Shown one piece after another: positions 6,536 to 13,152 of a stretch of 19,699 nt of DNA. Origin of the DNA: JAICLL01 sp035252155. GTDB taxonomy: Bacteria; Planctomycetota; Planctomycetia; Pirellulales; JAICIG01. The DNA is taken from the NCBI GenBank assembly GCA_035252155.1, contig DATFDL010000447.1, forward strand, positions 1 through 19,699, in the 5' to 3' direction. The first letter of the stretch is position 1. Each line of letters opens with the position of its first letter. Position numbers and translations under genes: made by a program. Under the pieces are notes generated by a model that was given only the letters and a program-made list of their open reading frames with translations, was not told where the DNA came from and searched no databases.

Positions 6536-9067
6536 CTATGTCGACTTCCCTGACCCCCGACCCCCGACCCCTGCTTCTCGACCCCTGACCTCTGACCTCT
6601 CCTTAAAAAACAGCGGCTGCCCAAGTTCCTTGCGGAAGCGGCGCAGGCCGATCGGCCCCTCGGCCGACGAAGACGGCTCGCCGCGGGCCTCGCGGTATCC
6701 CTTGTCGATCGCCAGGTCGATGAGATTGTCGGCGAAGTCGAGCATGCAGATATGCGGTGGTTCGGGCCGCAGGCTGAAGATCACCACCTGCTCGCGCTCA
6801 CGCGAACGAGCGTCGACCTGCTGGGCCTGGTAGTACAGGTGATTGAAGGCCCCGGCCGCGTTCTGCAAAAAGTTTCGCCGCTCGGCGCGCTCGTGCGGAT
6901 CGGCCTCGATCAGCACCACGTGCGTCGCGCCCCACCGCACTGCCGCCTCGACCGGGCTGTTATGCACAAAGCCGCCGTCGATCAATTCGATCCGCTCGCC
7001 CCGCCGCGGAAAATTCTCCAGAGTGCGTGGCGGGAAGACCGGAAACACCGAGCCGGAACCCAGCACCACGTCGAGCAGCATTTCTGGCCGCTCGGCCAGC
7101 GCCACGCCCCGCTCTCCGTAGTCGGGCGGCCCTGCCGCCGCGGAACCGGCCGGAGCGTAAAAATAGAGGTCGCTCGGCAGGTCGGCGCTGGTTTGCTCCA
7201 GGCACGAGCCGGTCACCACCAGATCGCGGGCCAAGAGCCGTTTTTGCAGAATCTGTCGGCTGATGCTTTTGAGTCTCTCGGCGGTGGGCGGCTCTGGATC
7301 AGTGTCGAGCCTTGGTTGTCCCATTTCGCCCGCTCGAAAGCTCGCCAAATCGGTAAAGCTCTCCAACAGCCGCCGCTCCATGCCGGCGCCGTCGGAGAGC
7401 GTTTGTTCATAAAACAGAATCGCCAGCACCTGCGCCAGCGGCAGGCCGAGCAACCCGACGGTCAGCAGCCAGGTGGTCACCCAGCGCGGCGGCGCCAGCG
7501 ACCTGCCCGAGCGGGCCAGCGCCAGTTGCCAAACAGCCGAGGCCACGGCCGACGCCAGGAGGAACCAGCCAGCCCATCCGACGCCCAGCGTGCCCCACAG
7601 CCAGAGATGATGCAGCCAATGATGATCGCCGAACCAGGCCCACGGAGAAAACCTGGCGTAGCGCATCAAGATTTGCATCGCGGCCAGCGCCGCCAGGCAG
7701 ACGATGCACGTCCAAACCCGCCGGCCGGGCTGCCGCACGATCTTGCGCACCAGCCACAACAACAATGCCAACTCGACGCAGACGAACCACAGACCCATAT
7801 TGCCCCGCACCAAACGCGAGGGGCGGACGATCTCGCGCTGGTCGAGGCCGCGCCAAGCTCGCCGCAGCTCGGCCTGACCTTCGGCCGTCGACGACGTGCC
7901 CAGGGCAATGGCCAGCGCGTTGAGCGCTCCGCCCGACGTGCCGGCGACCAGCGAGATGCGCATCCCTTCTTCGCCCGTCTCGCGCCGCAGCTCGGCCAGC
8001 TTTTCTTCGAGCGCCGTCACCGCCCCGATCTGGTACGCGCACTTCGCGCCGCCGCCCGAGAGCACCAAGGCCAGTCGGGGCGGATTGCCCTCGGGGCGCG
8101 TCCGCAAATAGTGCAGCAACATCTGCCCCACGCCGTCGAGCGAAACGGCCCGCACTTCGTCGTCGTCGAGCGGAATACGCAATTCGTCGGTCCAATCGCT
8201 CAATTCGCGGTAGCGCTCGCGCCAATCGTCGGGCCGCTCGAAATCGTGCTCGCCATGGGCGTCGCGGTGCTGGACGAGCAGCTCGGCGACTCGTTCGGCG
8301 TACTCGTAACCCTGGCGGGCGACCACGGCGTCGGCGGGCACATGCCTTCGCTCCAGCTCGCGGAATTCCAGACGCCGCAATGGCGGCAAGTCGGCCGCCT
8401 GCGACCAGGCCCCGTCCCACACAAACGCGACGCGCTCTCTGCCGTCACTGGCCGCCTTTAGCAACCGCAGCGAATTGGTGTGTGAATAGCTGTATTCGAC
8501 TTGCCGCTGATTGGGCCGGACGCCAATCTCGTTGAGGGCGGCCATCGGCGCGATGCGGCCCGAGGCCGAGAGCGGATCGACAAAGACCAGCCGCAGCCGA
8601 TCGGCGGCCAGCGCCCCTCGCACGTCGCCAAGAGTTTCCAGCGGCGAATCTTCGCGAACGACGCATACGGAGCGATAGCGATCGCGATAGCCCGTCGCGG
8701 GGCCGGCGGCTTCGTCGTCCGCCAGCAAGCTACCTTCGACCGGCGGCAAGCGGCGGCTGGCGAGAAACTGGCAAGCGGGCCGGCCGCGGCGGCGCAATTC
8801 GAGCGCTCGCACAAACACGCCCGGCGTAAGCACCGCCACATCGACCAGCTCTTTCTCGAGCCAATAGAGCACGTCGCCATAGGTGCCGATCGCCAGGCGA
8901 AAGCTGACCGGGCGTTCCACCTCGGCCGTCAGTTCCTCAAACAGCCGTTCATAGTCTCCAGCCGTCCGCGCCGAATCTTCAAACGCCACCACGCCCACGC
9001 GCACTTCGACCGCGCTGGGTTGGCCGACGGCCGCTAGAACCAGGCAAAGTGGCAGGAGCAGAGTCAT
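6536..9067 (-). CDS. PhnD-type substrate-binding domain fused to a membrane-split patatin-like phospholipase
   Basis: In this 843-residue protein, residues 1-20 form a signal peptide or anchor. Residues about 20-290 resemble the periplasmic phosphate/phosphonate-binding (PhnD) fold: VRVGVVAF, YGDVLYWLEKELVDVAVLTP, then FVDPLSASGRIAPMAALNEIG and SYSHTNSLRLLKAASDG. Residues about 330-725 are a patatin lipase: oxyanion loop SGGGAKCAYQIGAV (337-350, Cys343 where Gly is usual), nucleophile S378 in GTSGGALNAL, and D697 in IDGGFVHNSPVEAA. Between the two catalytic residues lie four probable helices (about 425-441, 451-468, 487-512, 531-552). An even number puts Ser and Asp on the same side, most likely the periplasm. 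The C-terminal tail (about 825-843) is translated from a short repeat. Start: 9067 begins the signal peptide; a longer frame to 9190 runs through a dispersed hairpin and is unlikely. Substrate unknown. Confidence 0.85.
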   Translation of the reverse strand: MTLLLPLCLVLAAVGQPSAVEVRVGVVAFEDSARTAGDYERLFEELTAEVERPVSFRLAIGTYGDVLYWLEKELVDVAVLTPGVFVRALELRRRGRPACQFLASRRLPPVEGSLLADDEAAGPATGYRDRYRSVCVVREDSPLETLGDVRGALAADRLRLVFVDPLSASGRIAPMAALNEIGVRPNQRQVEYSYSHTNSLRLLKAASDGRERVAFVWDGAWSQAADLPPLRRLEFRELERRHVPADAVVARQGYEYAERVAELLVQHRDAHGEHDFERPDDWRERYRELSDWTDELRIPLDDDEVRAVSLDGVGQMLLHYLRTRPEGNPPRLALVLSGGGAKCAYQIGAVTALEEKLAELRRETGEEGMRISLVAGTSGGALNALAIALGTSSTAEGQAELRRAWRGLDQREIVRPSRLVRGNMGLWFVCVELALLLWLVRKIVRQPGRRVWTCIVCLAALAAMQILMRYARFSPWAWFGDHHWLHHLWLWGTLGVGWAGWFLLASAVASAVWQLALARSGRSLAPPRWVTTWLLTVGLLGLPLAQVLAILFYEQTLSDGAGMERRLLESFTDLASFRAGEMGQPRLDTDPEPPTAERLKSISRQILQKRLLARDLVVTGSCLEQTSADLPSDLYFYAPAGSAAAGPPDYGERGVALAERPEMLLDVVLGSGSVFPVFPPRTLENFPRRGERIELIDGGFVHNSPVEAAVRWGATHVVLIEADPHERAERRNFLQNAAGAFNHLYYQAQQVDARSREREQVVIFSLRPEPPHICMLDFADNLIDLAIDKGYREARGEPSSSAEGPIGLRRFRKELGQPLFFKERSEVRGREAGVGGRGSGKST
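6549..6603. repeat. Degenerate CTGACCCCCGAC tandem repeat inside the patatin 3' end
   Basis: This is a tract of short units (CTGACCCC, CGACCCC, CTGACCTCT) like the one at 4050-4114. Here it is translated on the minus strand into the Gly/Arg/Glu-rich end of the patatin fusion. It looks like repeat spread into the end of a gene rather than part of the enzyme. Confidence 0.7.
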
Positions 9068-9724
9068 GGGGCTTTGAAAAGCTGGTGTTTTTATACGCCA
9101 CGTCGCCCGCGGTGCCCACGGCGGCGGACTGTTGGCTTTGGCAATCAAGTCCGGTAACGGCCTCCGTAGGATGGCCTTCCAGGCCGTCACCTTCGACGAA
9201 TGGTCGTCCGAATTACCGTTGCAGTGAAAACAGTTTCCGTTGACAAAACTAAAACTCGCGCGCTCTCAACGACCACCACAAATCTTGATGCGGAAAGAAG
9301 TTGCGGCATTCGCTATTCCACCCGAATTCGCGCTGCCGCAGCCATAATTATGGGGGGGTGCAGCCGCATTCCGCGACTGCCCTGGACGCCCTGCACCGTT
9401 GTGCCGCCTGCAGAGCGGCGGCGACAATCGTCGCGCCGAATCCTATACGGCTCTCCGCCGTTCAATTTGCTTGCGGAAAATAAGCCCCACCTCTCTCGCT
9501 CGTGAGACGCAACAGATTCCGCAGGCGAGATTTATCGTTACACCACAACGCATCAAAACTCGTTTACGCAAGCGCTTTTTCACCGCCCAACTTTCGCTTC
9601 TTTCGCCGGGATCTCTTGTCGCACCACTCGCCGCTTCAAGGAGGTCGTCTTCTTCGCCGTGTCGCCTCTTCGCCTCTTCGCCGTGTCGCCCCTTCGACCC
9701 TTCGTCACCCCGCCGAGCAGCAAT

Positions 9725-9929
9725 TTCCGCCTCTCCCTGTGTTGTACCCGAGAAGTGGCTTGGTCAGTTTTCAGCGGGAAAAACGCACGAATTCAGCGTC
9801 CGCCCAAACCGCGCTCGACCTCGCGGCGGCAGGCGCAGCGACGTGATGCCGTGAAGTTTCACAAATTCCGCCCTCTCCTTGTGTTGTACCCGAAAAGTGG
9901 CTTGGGTAGTTTTCAGCCGAGAAAACGCA
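9725..9929. repeat. Pair of 63-64 bp direct repeats
   Basis: Copy A (9725-9787) and copy B (9866-9929) begin TTCCGCC and share TGTGTTGTACCCGA, AAGTGGCTTGG, AGTTTTCAGC and a final AAAACGCA. They differ at only about seven positions plus one inserted base. The copies are in the same orientation, 141 bases apart start to start. No coding or transposase remnant is seen between them. Confidence 0.8.
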
Positions 9930-9930
9930 G

Positions 9931-9956
9931 AAAAAGAGAGGCGGTCTTTGCCTCCC
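9931..9956 (-). terminator. Rho-independent terminator after the PP2C phosphatase gene
   Basis: On the minus strand GGGAGGC (9956-9950), a seven-base loop, and GCCTCTC (9942-9936) form a 7-bp stem with one G-T pair, followed directly by TTTTT (9935-9931). It lies 55 bases past the stop codon at 10011. It abuts the second copy of the direct repeat, so the stem could be part of that repeat's neighbourhood. Confidence 0.6.
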
Positions 9957-10010
9957 GAATGGGCGCCATTGGCGCACCCGATAAGACGAGGAAGAAGAGT
10001 GCCCCGGTAA

Positions 10011-11207
10011 CTAACCGCCGCCCGCCGCGCGCCGCTCGAGCAACAGCACCGACGTATCGTCGTGCCGGCCGGCGCCGGCCGTAAAGGCCTGCGATTGGCG
10101 AAAGAGTTGATCGAGCGTGTCGCTCAACGACGCCCGCCGGCACTCTTTCAGGGTGCGTTTCAGCCCGTCGATGCCAAACTGTTGGTGGCTGTCGCCATCG
10201 GGCATGGCCTCGATGACGCCGTCGGTGTAGATCACCAGGCGGTGGCCGGGCGGCAGCGGGGTGGTGACGGTTTCGTACTGAGCGTCTGCGTCGAGGGCCA
10301 GCGGCAAGCCGCCGTCGCAATGACGATCGCCTACTTCGACGATCTCGCCGCTGAGCAGGTTGTGCAACAGCGGCAGGCAATGCCCTGCCGAGGTCCAGCT
10401 CACCACGCCGTCGACAAGGATGCCGTAAATGAGCGTGATGAACCCACCTTGGCCGAGCACGATGTCTTGACCGCACAAGCGGCGGTTGATTTGCGCCACG
10501 AACTCGTGCGGCGAGTCGGCCAGGTCGCTCTGCAGCAGGTTGATCAGCACGTGCATGGTCATGATCGCCAGGCAGGCCTTGATGCCGTGGCCCGAGGCGT
10601 CGCCGACCAGAAACACCAGACGGCCGCCGGTCAACGGAAAGGCGTAATAATAGTCGCCGCCGGCCAGCACGACAGGCTGCCCTCCGCTCACCTGAATCTG
10701 CGACGGTTCGTACCGGGCGACGATTTCGTAGCCCCGCGGCGCGGTCATGTCGCGGGGGACCATCGATTCTTGCAAGCTCCGGACCGACTCGATTTCGCTC
10801 CGCAGTTTTTCCGCCAACAGCTTGGCTTGTTCGGCGCGCTTGGCGGCCAGAGCCGACTCGAGCAGCGTCTGCAATAAGAACAGATATTCGCGGGCCGGAT
10901 CGCGATAGACGTGGTTCTGTGCGCCGTGCGCGATGAAGCGAGAAAGCGGGTAAATCTCTCCGGGACGAGCGGCGACGACCACCGGCACGTCGGCTTTGAG
11001 CCGCCGGACCGCTTCGTACGCCTCGAACGACCGTTCGCTGTCGGGAAACGTGACCGGCAGCAATACGACGTCGAAGCGGCCTGCCTCGAAGGCCGTCAGC
11101 AGTTCGTCGGGCCCGCGCACGAGTTCGACGGAAGTTTCGCCCACCTCCAGGTAACTCAAGAGCAGCTCGATCTCATCGTCAACGTCCCAACCGACGAGCA
11201 CGCGCAT
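10011..11207 (-). CDS. RsbU/SpoIIE-type PP2C phosphatase with a degenerate receiver domain
   Basis: This 398-residue protein has a receiver-like N-terminal domain (1 to about 115: RVLVGWDVDDEIELLL) and a linker helix (about 118-150) ending in SLQESMVPRD, which matches the usual lead into this phosphatase class. The catalytic domain follows: GGDYYYAF (183-190), GDASGHG (202-208), TSAGHCLPLL, YTDGVIEA (328-334) and HDDTSVLLL (D383, D384). Such enzymes dephosphorylate anti-anti-sigma (STAS) proteins in partner-switching pathways. In the receiver, the phospho-accepting Asp expected after VVLL is Pro51, and the usual C-terminal Lys is Arg102, so it is probably not phosphorylated. The second Asp of GGDxxD is Tyr188. 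Start 11207 follows TAGGGGA at about eight bases; a longer frame to 11435 overlaps the upstream gene. No STAS or anti-sigma gene is in the window. Confidence 0.88.
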   Translation of the reverse strand: MRVLVGWDVDDEIELLLSYLEVGETSVELVRGPDELLTAFEAGRFDVVLLPVTFPDSERSFEAYEAVRRLKADVPVVVAARPGEIYPLSRFIAHGAQNHVYRDPAREYLFLLQTLLESALAAKRAEQAKLLAEKLRSEIESVRSLQESMVPRDMTAPRGYEIVARYEPSQIQVSGGQPVVLAGGDYYYAFPLTGGRLVFLVGDASGHGIKACLAIMTMHVLINLLQSDLADSPHEFVAQINRRLCGQDIVLGQGGFITLIYGILVDGVVSWTSAGHCLPLLHNLLSGEIVEVGDRHCDGGLPLALDADAQYETVTTPLPPGHRLVIYTDGVIEAMPDGDSHQQFGIDGLKRTLKECRRASLSDTLDQLFRQSQAFTAGAGRHDDTSVLLLERRAAGGG

Positions 11208-11310
11208 GACAGCGTCCCCTACGTTCTGGTTCGTCCGACAGCCATCCTGGCCAAGGCCGCACTTATGGTAGCCCGGCCGGAGATGCACCGCAACAATCGA
11301 AACGAATGAC

Positions 11311-11721
11311 TCAACCGTCCCGCCGGGCCGCAAGGCGAAGCCAAAATGAGTCGGGGTCGCCACCAAACTCAAAGAGGCGAAGCAATGGCAGACCGGCGAG
11401 TCCCTCAAAATCCGAGCTGCTTTTCTTGGCGGCATTCGCGACGGTGTCGCTTGCGTATCCCACTACCTCACGATCGAGATCGAATTCAGGCATGAACAGG
11501 CGAAGCCAGCGGCCCTTCAGCAAACCGAAGTTGCTGTTGGCGCTGGGAACCGCGCGTCGCGCCAGCCGCCCCATGAGATCGTCGCCGACGATGATCGCGA
11601 ACGGGTTGCCAGTATCCGCGAGCAACGTGGCTTCCACTCGACGTCCGTCGACGGCCATTAGCCCGACGCGCACCACGGGACGCTCAGGTGAACCGTGGTA
11701 AGCATTCCGTTGTTGGGGCAT
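11311..11721 (-). CDS. Retropepsin-like (clan AA) aspartic protease domain protein
   Basis: The 136-residue protein has LLADTGNPFAIIVG (D36-T37-G38), the catalytic loop of single-domain retropepsin-like proteases, which work as dimers. The end has the second family element, GLAGLPLLRLFEFGG (about 107-121), resembling the GLLG-x-LR-F motif of bacterial clan AA proteins. There is no signal peptide, so it is probably cytosolic. The start lies six bases after the stop of the DUF5678-like gene, with no clear ribosome site, suggesting coupling. Similar bacterial pairs (small DUF5678-like protein, then clan AA protein) resemble two-gene modules, but their role is not established. Protease activity is a family-level inference. 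Confidence 0.7.
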   Translation of the reverse strand: MPQQRNAYHGSPERPVVRVGLMAVDGRRVEATLLADTGNPFAIIVGDDLMGRLARRAVPSANSNFGLLKGRWLRLFMPEFDLDREVVGYASDTVANAAKKSSSDFEGLAGLPLLRLFEFGGDPDSFWLRLAARRDG

Positions 11722-11727
11722 CGCGCA

Positions 11728-11979
11728 TCAAGCGTCTGGGAGGCCAAAGATCGTGGCACTCTCGGGGTACTCAACGCCCGCTTGAATGACGAGGACTTCG
11801 GGAGAGTCGAAGCCCATCTGATTGAGCGTGACATCCAGCTCGCCAAAACTCATGGCGTCAGCAACGATCTTGCCGCTCGCAATGGCGATGAACCTGCCTT
11901 GTGGGTAATCGTTGTCAATGGCATTGCGCAGCCGTCGATACGCGGCTTGATTCACGGATTCTTCTGGCGATGGATCCAT
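11728..11979 (-). CDS. DUF5678-like small protein, partner of the retropepsin-like gene
   Basis: The 83-residue product contains YPQGRFIAIASGKIVADAMS followed by FGELDVTLNQMG and EVLVIQAGVEYPE, which fits the short DUF5678 pattern of a strand pair, an acidic helix and a final strand. Function is unknown in the family. ATG 11979 is chosen over ATG 12006: a GGAGA lies nine bases before it, and the putative promoter at 12010-12038 would start transcription at about 12003, inside the longer frame. It is followed after six bases by the retropepsin-like gene on the same strand. Confidence 0.6.
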   Translation of the reverse strand: MDPSPEESVNQAAYRRLRNAIDNDYPQGRFIAIASGKIVADAMSFGELDVTLNQMGFDSPEVLVIQAGVEYPESATIFGLPDA

Positions 11980-11988
11980 CGGTTCGGT

Positions 11989-11993
11989 TCTCC
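11989..11993 (-). promoter_or_regulatory. Shine-Dalgarno site deciding the start of the DUF5678-like gene
   Basis: GGAGA on the minus strand, nine bases before ATG 11979. The alternative ATG at 12006 has no such site. Confidence 0.45.
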
Positions 11994-12009
11994 GTACTTG
12001 AGTCATTCA

Positions 12010-12038
12010 ATTGTACCCCGCATATTGAACCCGGCCAA
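12010..12038 (-). promoter_or_regulatory. Putative sigma-70 promoter for the DUF5678-like/retropepsin pair
   Basis: Minus strand: TTGGCC (12038-12033, four of six to TTGACA), 17 bases, TACAAT (12015-12010, five of six to TATAAT). The predicted start point near 12003 leaves about 24 bases before ATG 11979. It lies just downstream of the hairpin at 12045-12062 that follows the esterase gene, a sensible place for a new transcription unit. Confidence 0.5.
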
Positions 12039-12044
12039 TAAACC

Positions 12045-12062
12045 GTGCCGATGAATCGGCAC
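12045..12062 (-). terminator. Perfect 7-bp hairpin after the esterase gene
   Basis: GTGCCGA, loop of four, TCGGCAC, located 32 bases past the esterase stop at 12094. On the minus strand it is followed by GGTTTATT, only a weak T-run, so it may be a poor intrinsic terminator. Its place between one gene's end and the next promoter supports the role. Confidence 0.4.
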
Positions 12063-12093
12063 CATCGATAGGACAGGGGAGGTCAGCGGTGGG

Positions 12094-12990
12094 TCACCGT
12101 TTCACGAACCCTTGTTCCGTCAGCCAGAATTGGCAATCGCGGGCCCAGGGGTGGAGTTTGGCGCGGTCATAGTCTTTCATGCCCAGCCCGATGCCGTGGC
12201 GGCCTTTTTCGTAGAGGTGCAAATCGAAGGGCACGTGGGCCTGGCGTAGCGCCTCGGCGAAAACCAGCGCGTTTTCGACTTTCACGGCCTCGTCGGCCAC
12301 GGTCTGCCAGATGAAGCAGGGCGGCGTGTTTGGGGTCACGTTCAAGGCGGGCGAATAGGCGCGAATCTGCTCGGGCGATGGATTCTTGCCCAGGAACTGC
12401 TCGTGGCGCTGCGGCTTGTCGTTGCGATCGAACAAGATGAACGCATAGCAAAGCACGCATAGGTCGGGCCGCGAGCTTACGCGCTCGATGGGGTCGGTGG
12501 CGTCGGCCCGCCCCTCGTCAAATCGAGTGCAAAGGGTGGCCGACAGATGCCCGCCCGCCGACGAACCCATGATGCCGATCCGTTTGCTATCGAGCTTCCA
12601 CTGGGCCGCGTTGGCGCGCACGGTGCGGACGGCGCGGGCGGCGTCTTGCAAGCTGTCGGTCACATGATAGCCGTGCGGCAACAACCGATACCGCAGCACG
12701 AAGGCCGCCACGCCCAGGTCGTTCAGCCAGCGCGCGTAGGTTTCGCCTTCGTGCGGGGCCAGCACATGGTAGCCTCCGCCCGGACAGACGATCATCGCCG
12801 CGCCGGTGGCTCTTGTTGGTTCGGGCCAATACGGCGTAAGCAGCGGCACGTCTTGCGTTTCCTTGCCTAGCGCGCCAGGCGCTCCCTCGGGCCAAAGCGT
12901 GATTGGGCCGGGCTGGTTTTCGTCGGCGGCAGCGGCCGCGCCGCAGATCAGTAAGAGACTGGCGAGCCAGAGAGATCGGTGTGTTTGCAT
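12094..12990 (-). CDS. Secreted alpha/beta-hydrolase, acetyl-xylan-esterase-like
   Basis: The 298-residue protein has a signal peptide (LWLASLLLICGAAAAA, cleavage near residue 22). The fold markers are in order: oxyanion CPGGGYHVLAPHEG (69-82), nucleophile S144 in GSSAGG, acid D233 in VADEAV and base H265 in KGRHGIG. Planctomycete proteins of this type (starting with ITLWPEGAPGA after the signal) are commonly annotated as BD-FAE-like esterases or acetyl esterases that remove acyl groups from plant or algal polysaccharides; the substrate here is inferred. Start 12990 begins the signal peptide; a longer frame to 13110 runs into a dispersed inverted repeat. It is followed by a hairpin and a new promoter. 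Confidence 0.83.
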   Translation of the reverse strand: MQTHRSLWLASLLLICGAAAAADENQPGPITLWPEGAPGALGKETQDVPLLTPYWPEPTRATGAAMIVCPGGGYHVLAPHEGETYARWLNDLGVAAFVLRYRLLPHGYHVTDSLQDAARAVRTVRANAAQWKLDSKRIGIMGSSAGGHLSATLCTRFDEGRADATDPIERVSSRPDLCVLCYAFILFDRNDKPQRHEQFLGKNPSPEQIRAYSPALNVTPNTPPCFIWQTVADEAVKVENALVFAEALRQAHVPFDLHLYEKGRHGIGLGMKDYDRAKLHPWARDCQFWLTEQGFVKR

Positions 12991-13028
12991 GGCGGCAGGC
13001 GAAGAACTTGGTAGGGAGTGGGAGTGAT

Positions 13029-13120
13029 TGACAGAAAAATGAGGGACAGAAAAATTACGGATGCAAGGCACGACGACGGTCCCTCGCCATACCATTTTTC
13101 CGTCCCTCATATTTTTGTCA
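13029..13120. repeat. Inverted repeat with 27-bp arms (TGACAGAAAAATGAGGGACA type)
   Basis: The left arm 13029-13055 and right arm 13094-13120 match at 24 of 27 positions when one is reversed, with a 38-base loop. The arm consists of two near copies of GACAGAAAAAT joined by GAGG. A single partial copy (TGACAGAAAAATTGGTTGAC and on) occurs at about 19186-19212. It occupies most of the gap between the esterase and the large phosphatase-superfamily gene. Confidence 0.8.
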
Positions 13121-13152
13121 GATGATGCCGGCCACGCAACAACCTCCCGTGG

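Larger units (their letters stand above)
9068..10010. other. Gene-free region of about 940 bases
   Basis: No convincing gene is present. Open frames on the plus strand (for example 9200-9505, 9399-9854, 9659-10084) show biased low-complexity translations rich in Arg, Ser and Pro, no ribosome sites, and overlap repeats. Contents seen: a dispersed hairpin at about 9167-9190 (GACGGCCTGGAAGGCCATCC on the minus strand), an AT-richer part at 9200-9350, a TCGCCTCTTCGCC-like low-complexity tract at about 9646-9710, a 63-bp direct repeat (9725-9787 and 9866-9929), and a terminator for the downstream-oriented phosphatase gene (9931-9956). Confidence 0.6.

Noticed and set aside
6752..8461. Long plus-strand open frame (569 codons)
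   Set aside because: It lies opposite the patatin fusion, has a Gln/Arg/His-rich translation with no domain, and is an expected antisense shadow of a GC-rich gene.
9200..10084. Several overlapping plus-strand open frames of 60-150 codons
   Set aside because: They overlap direct repeats and low-complexity TCGCCTCTTCGCC sequence, have Arg/Ser/Pro-biased translations and no ribosome sites.
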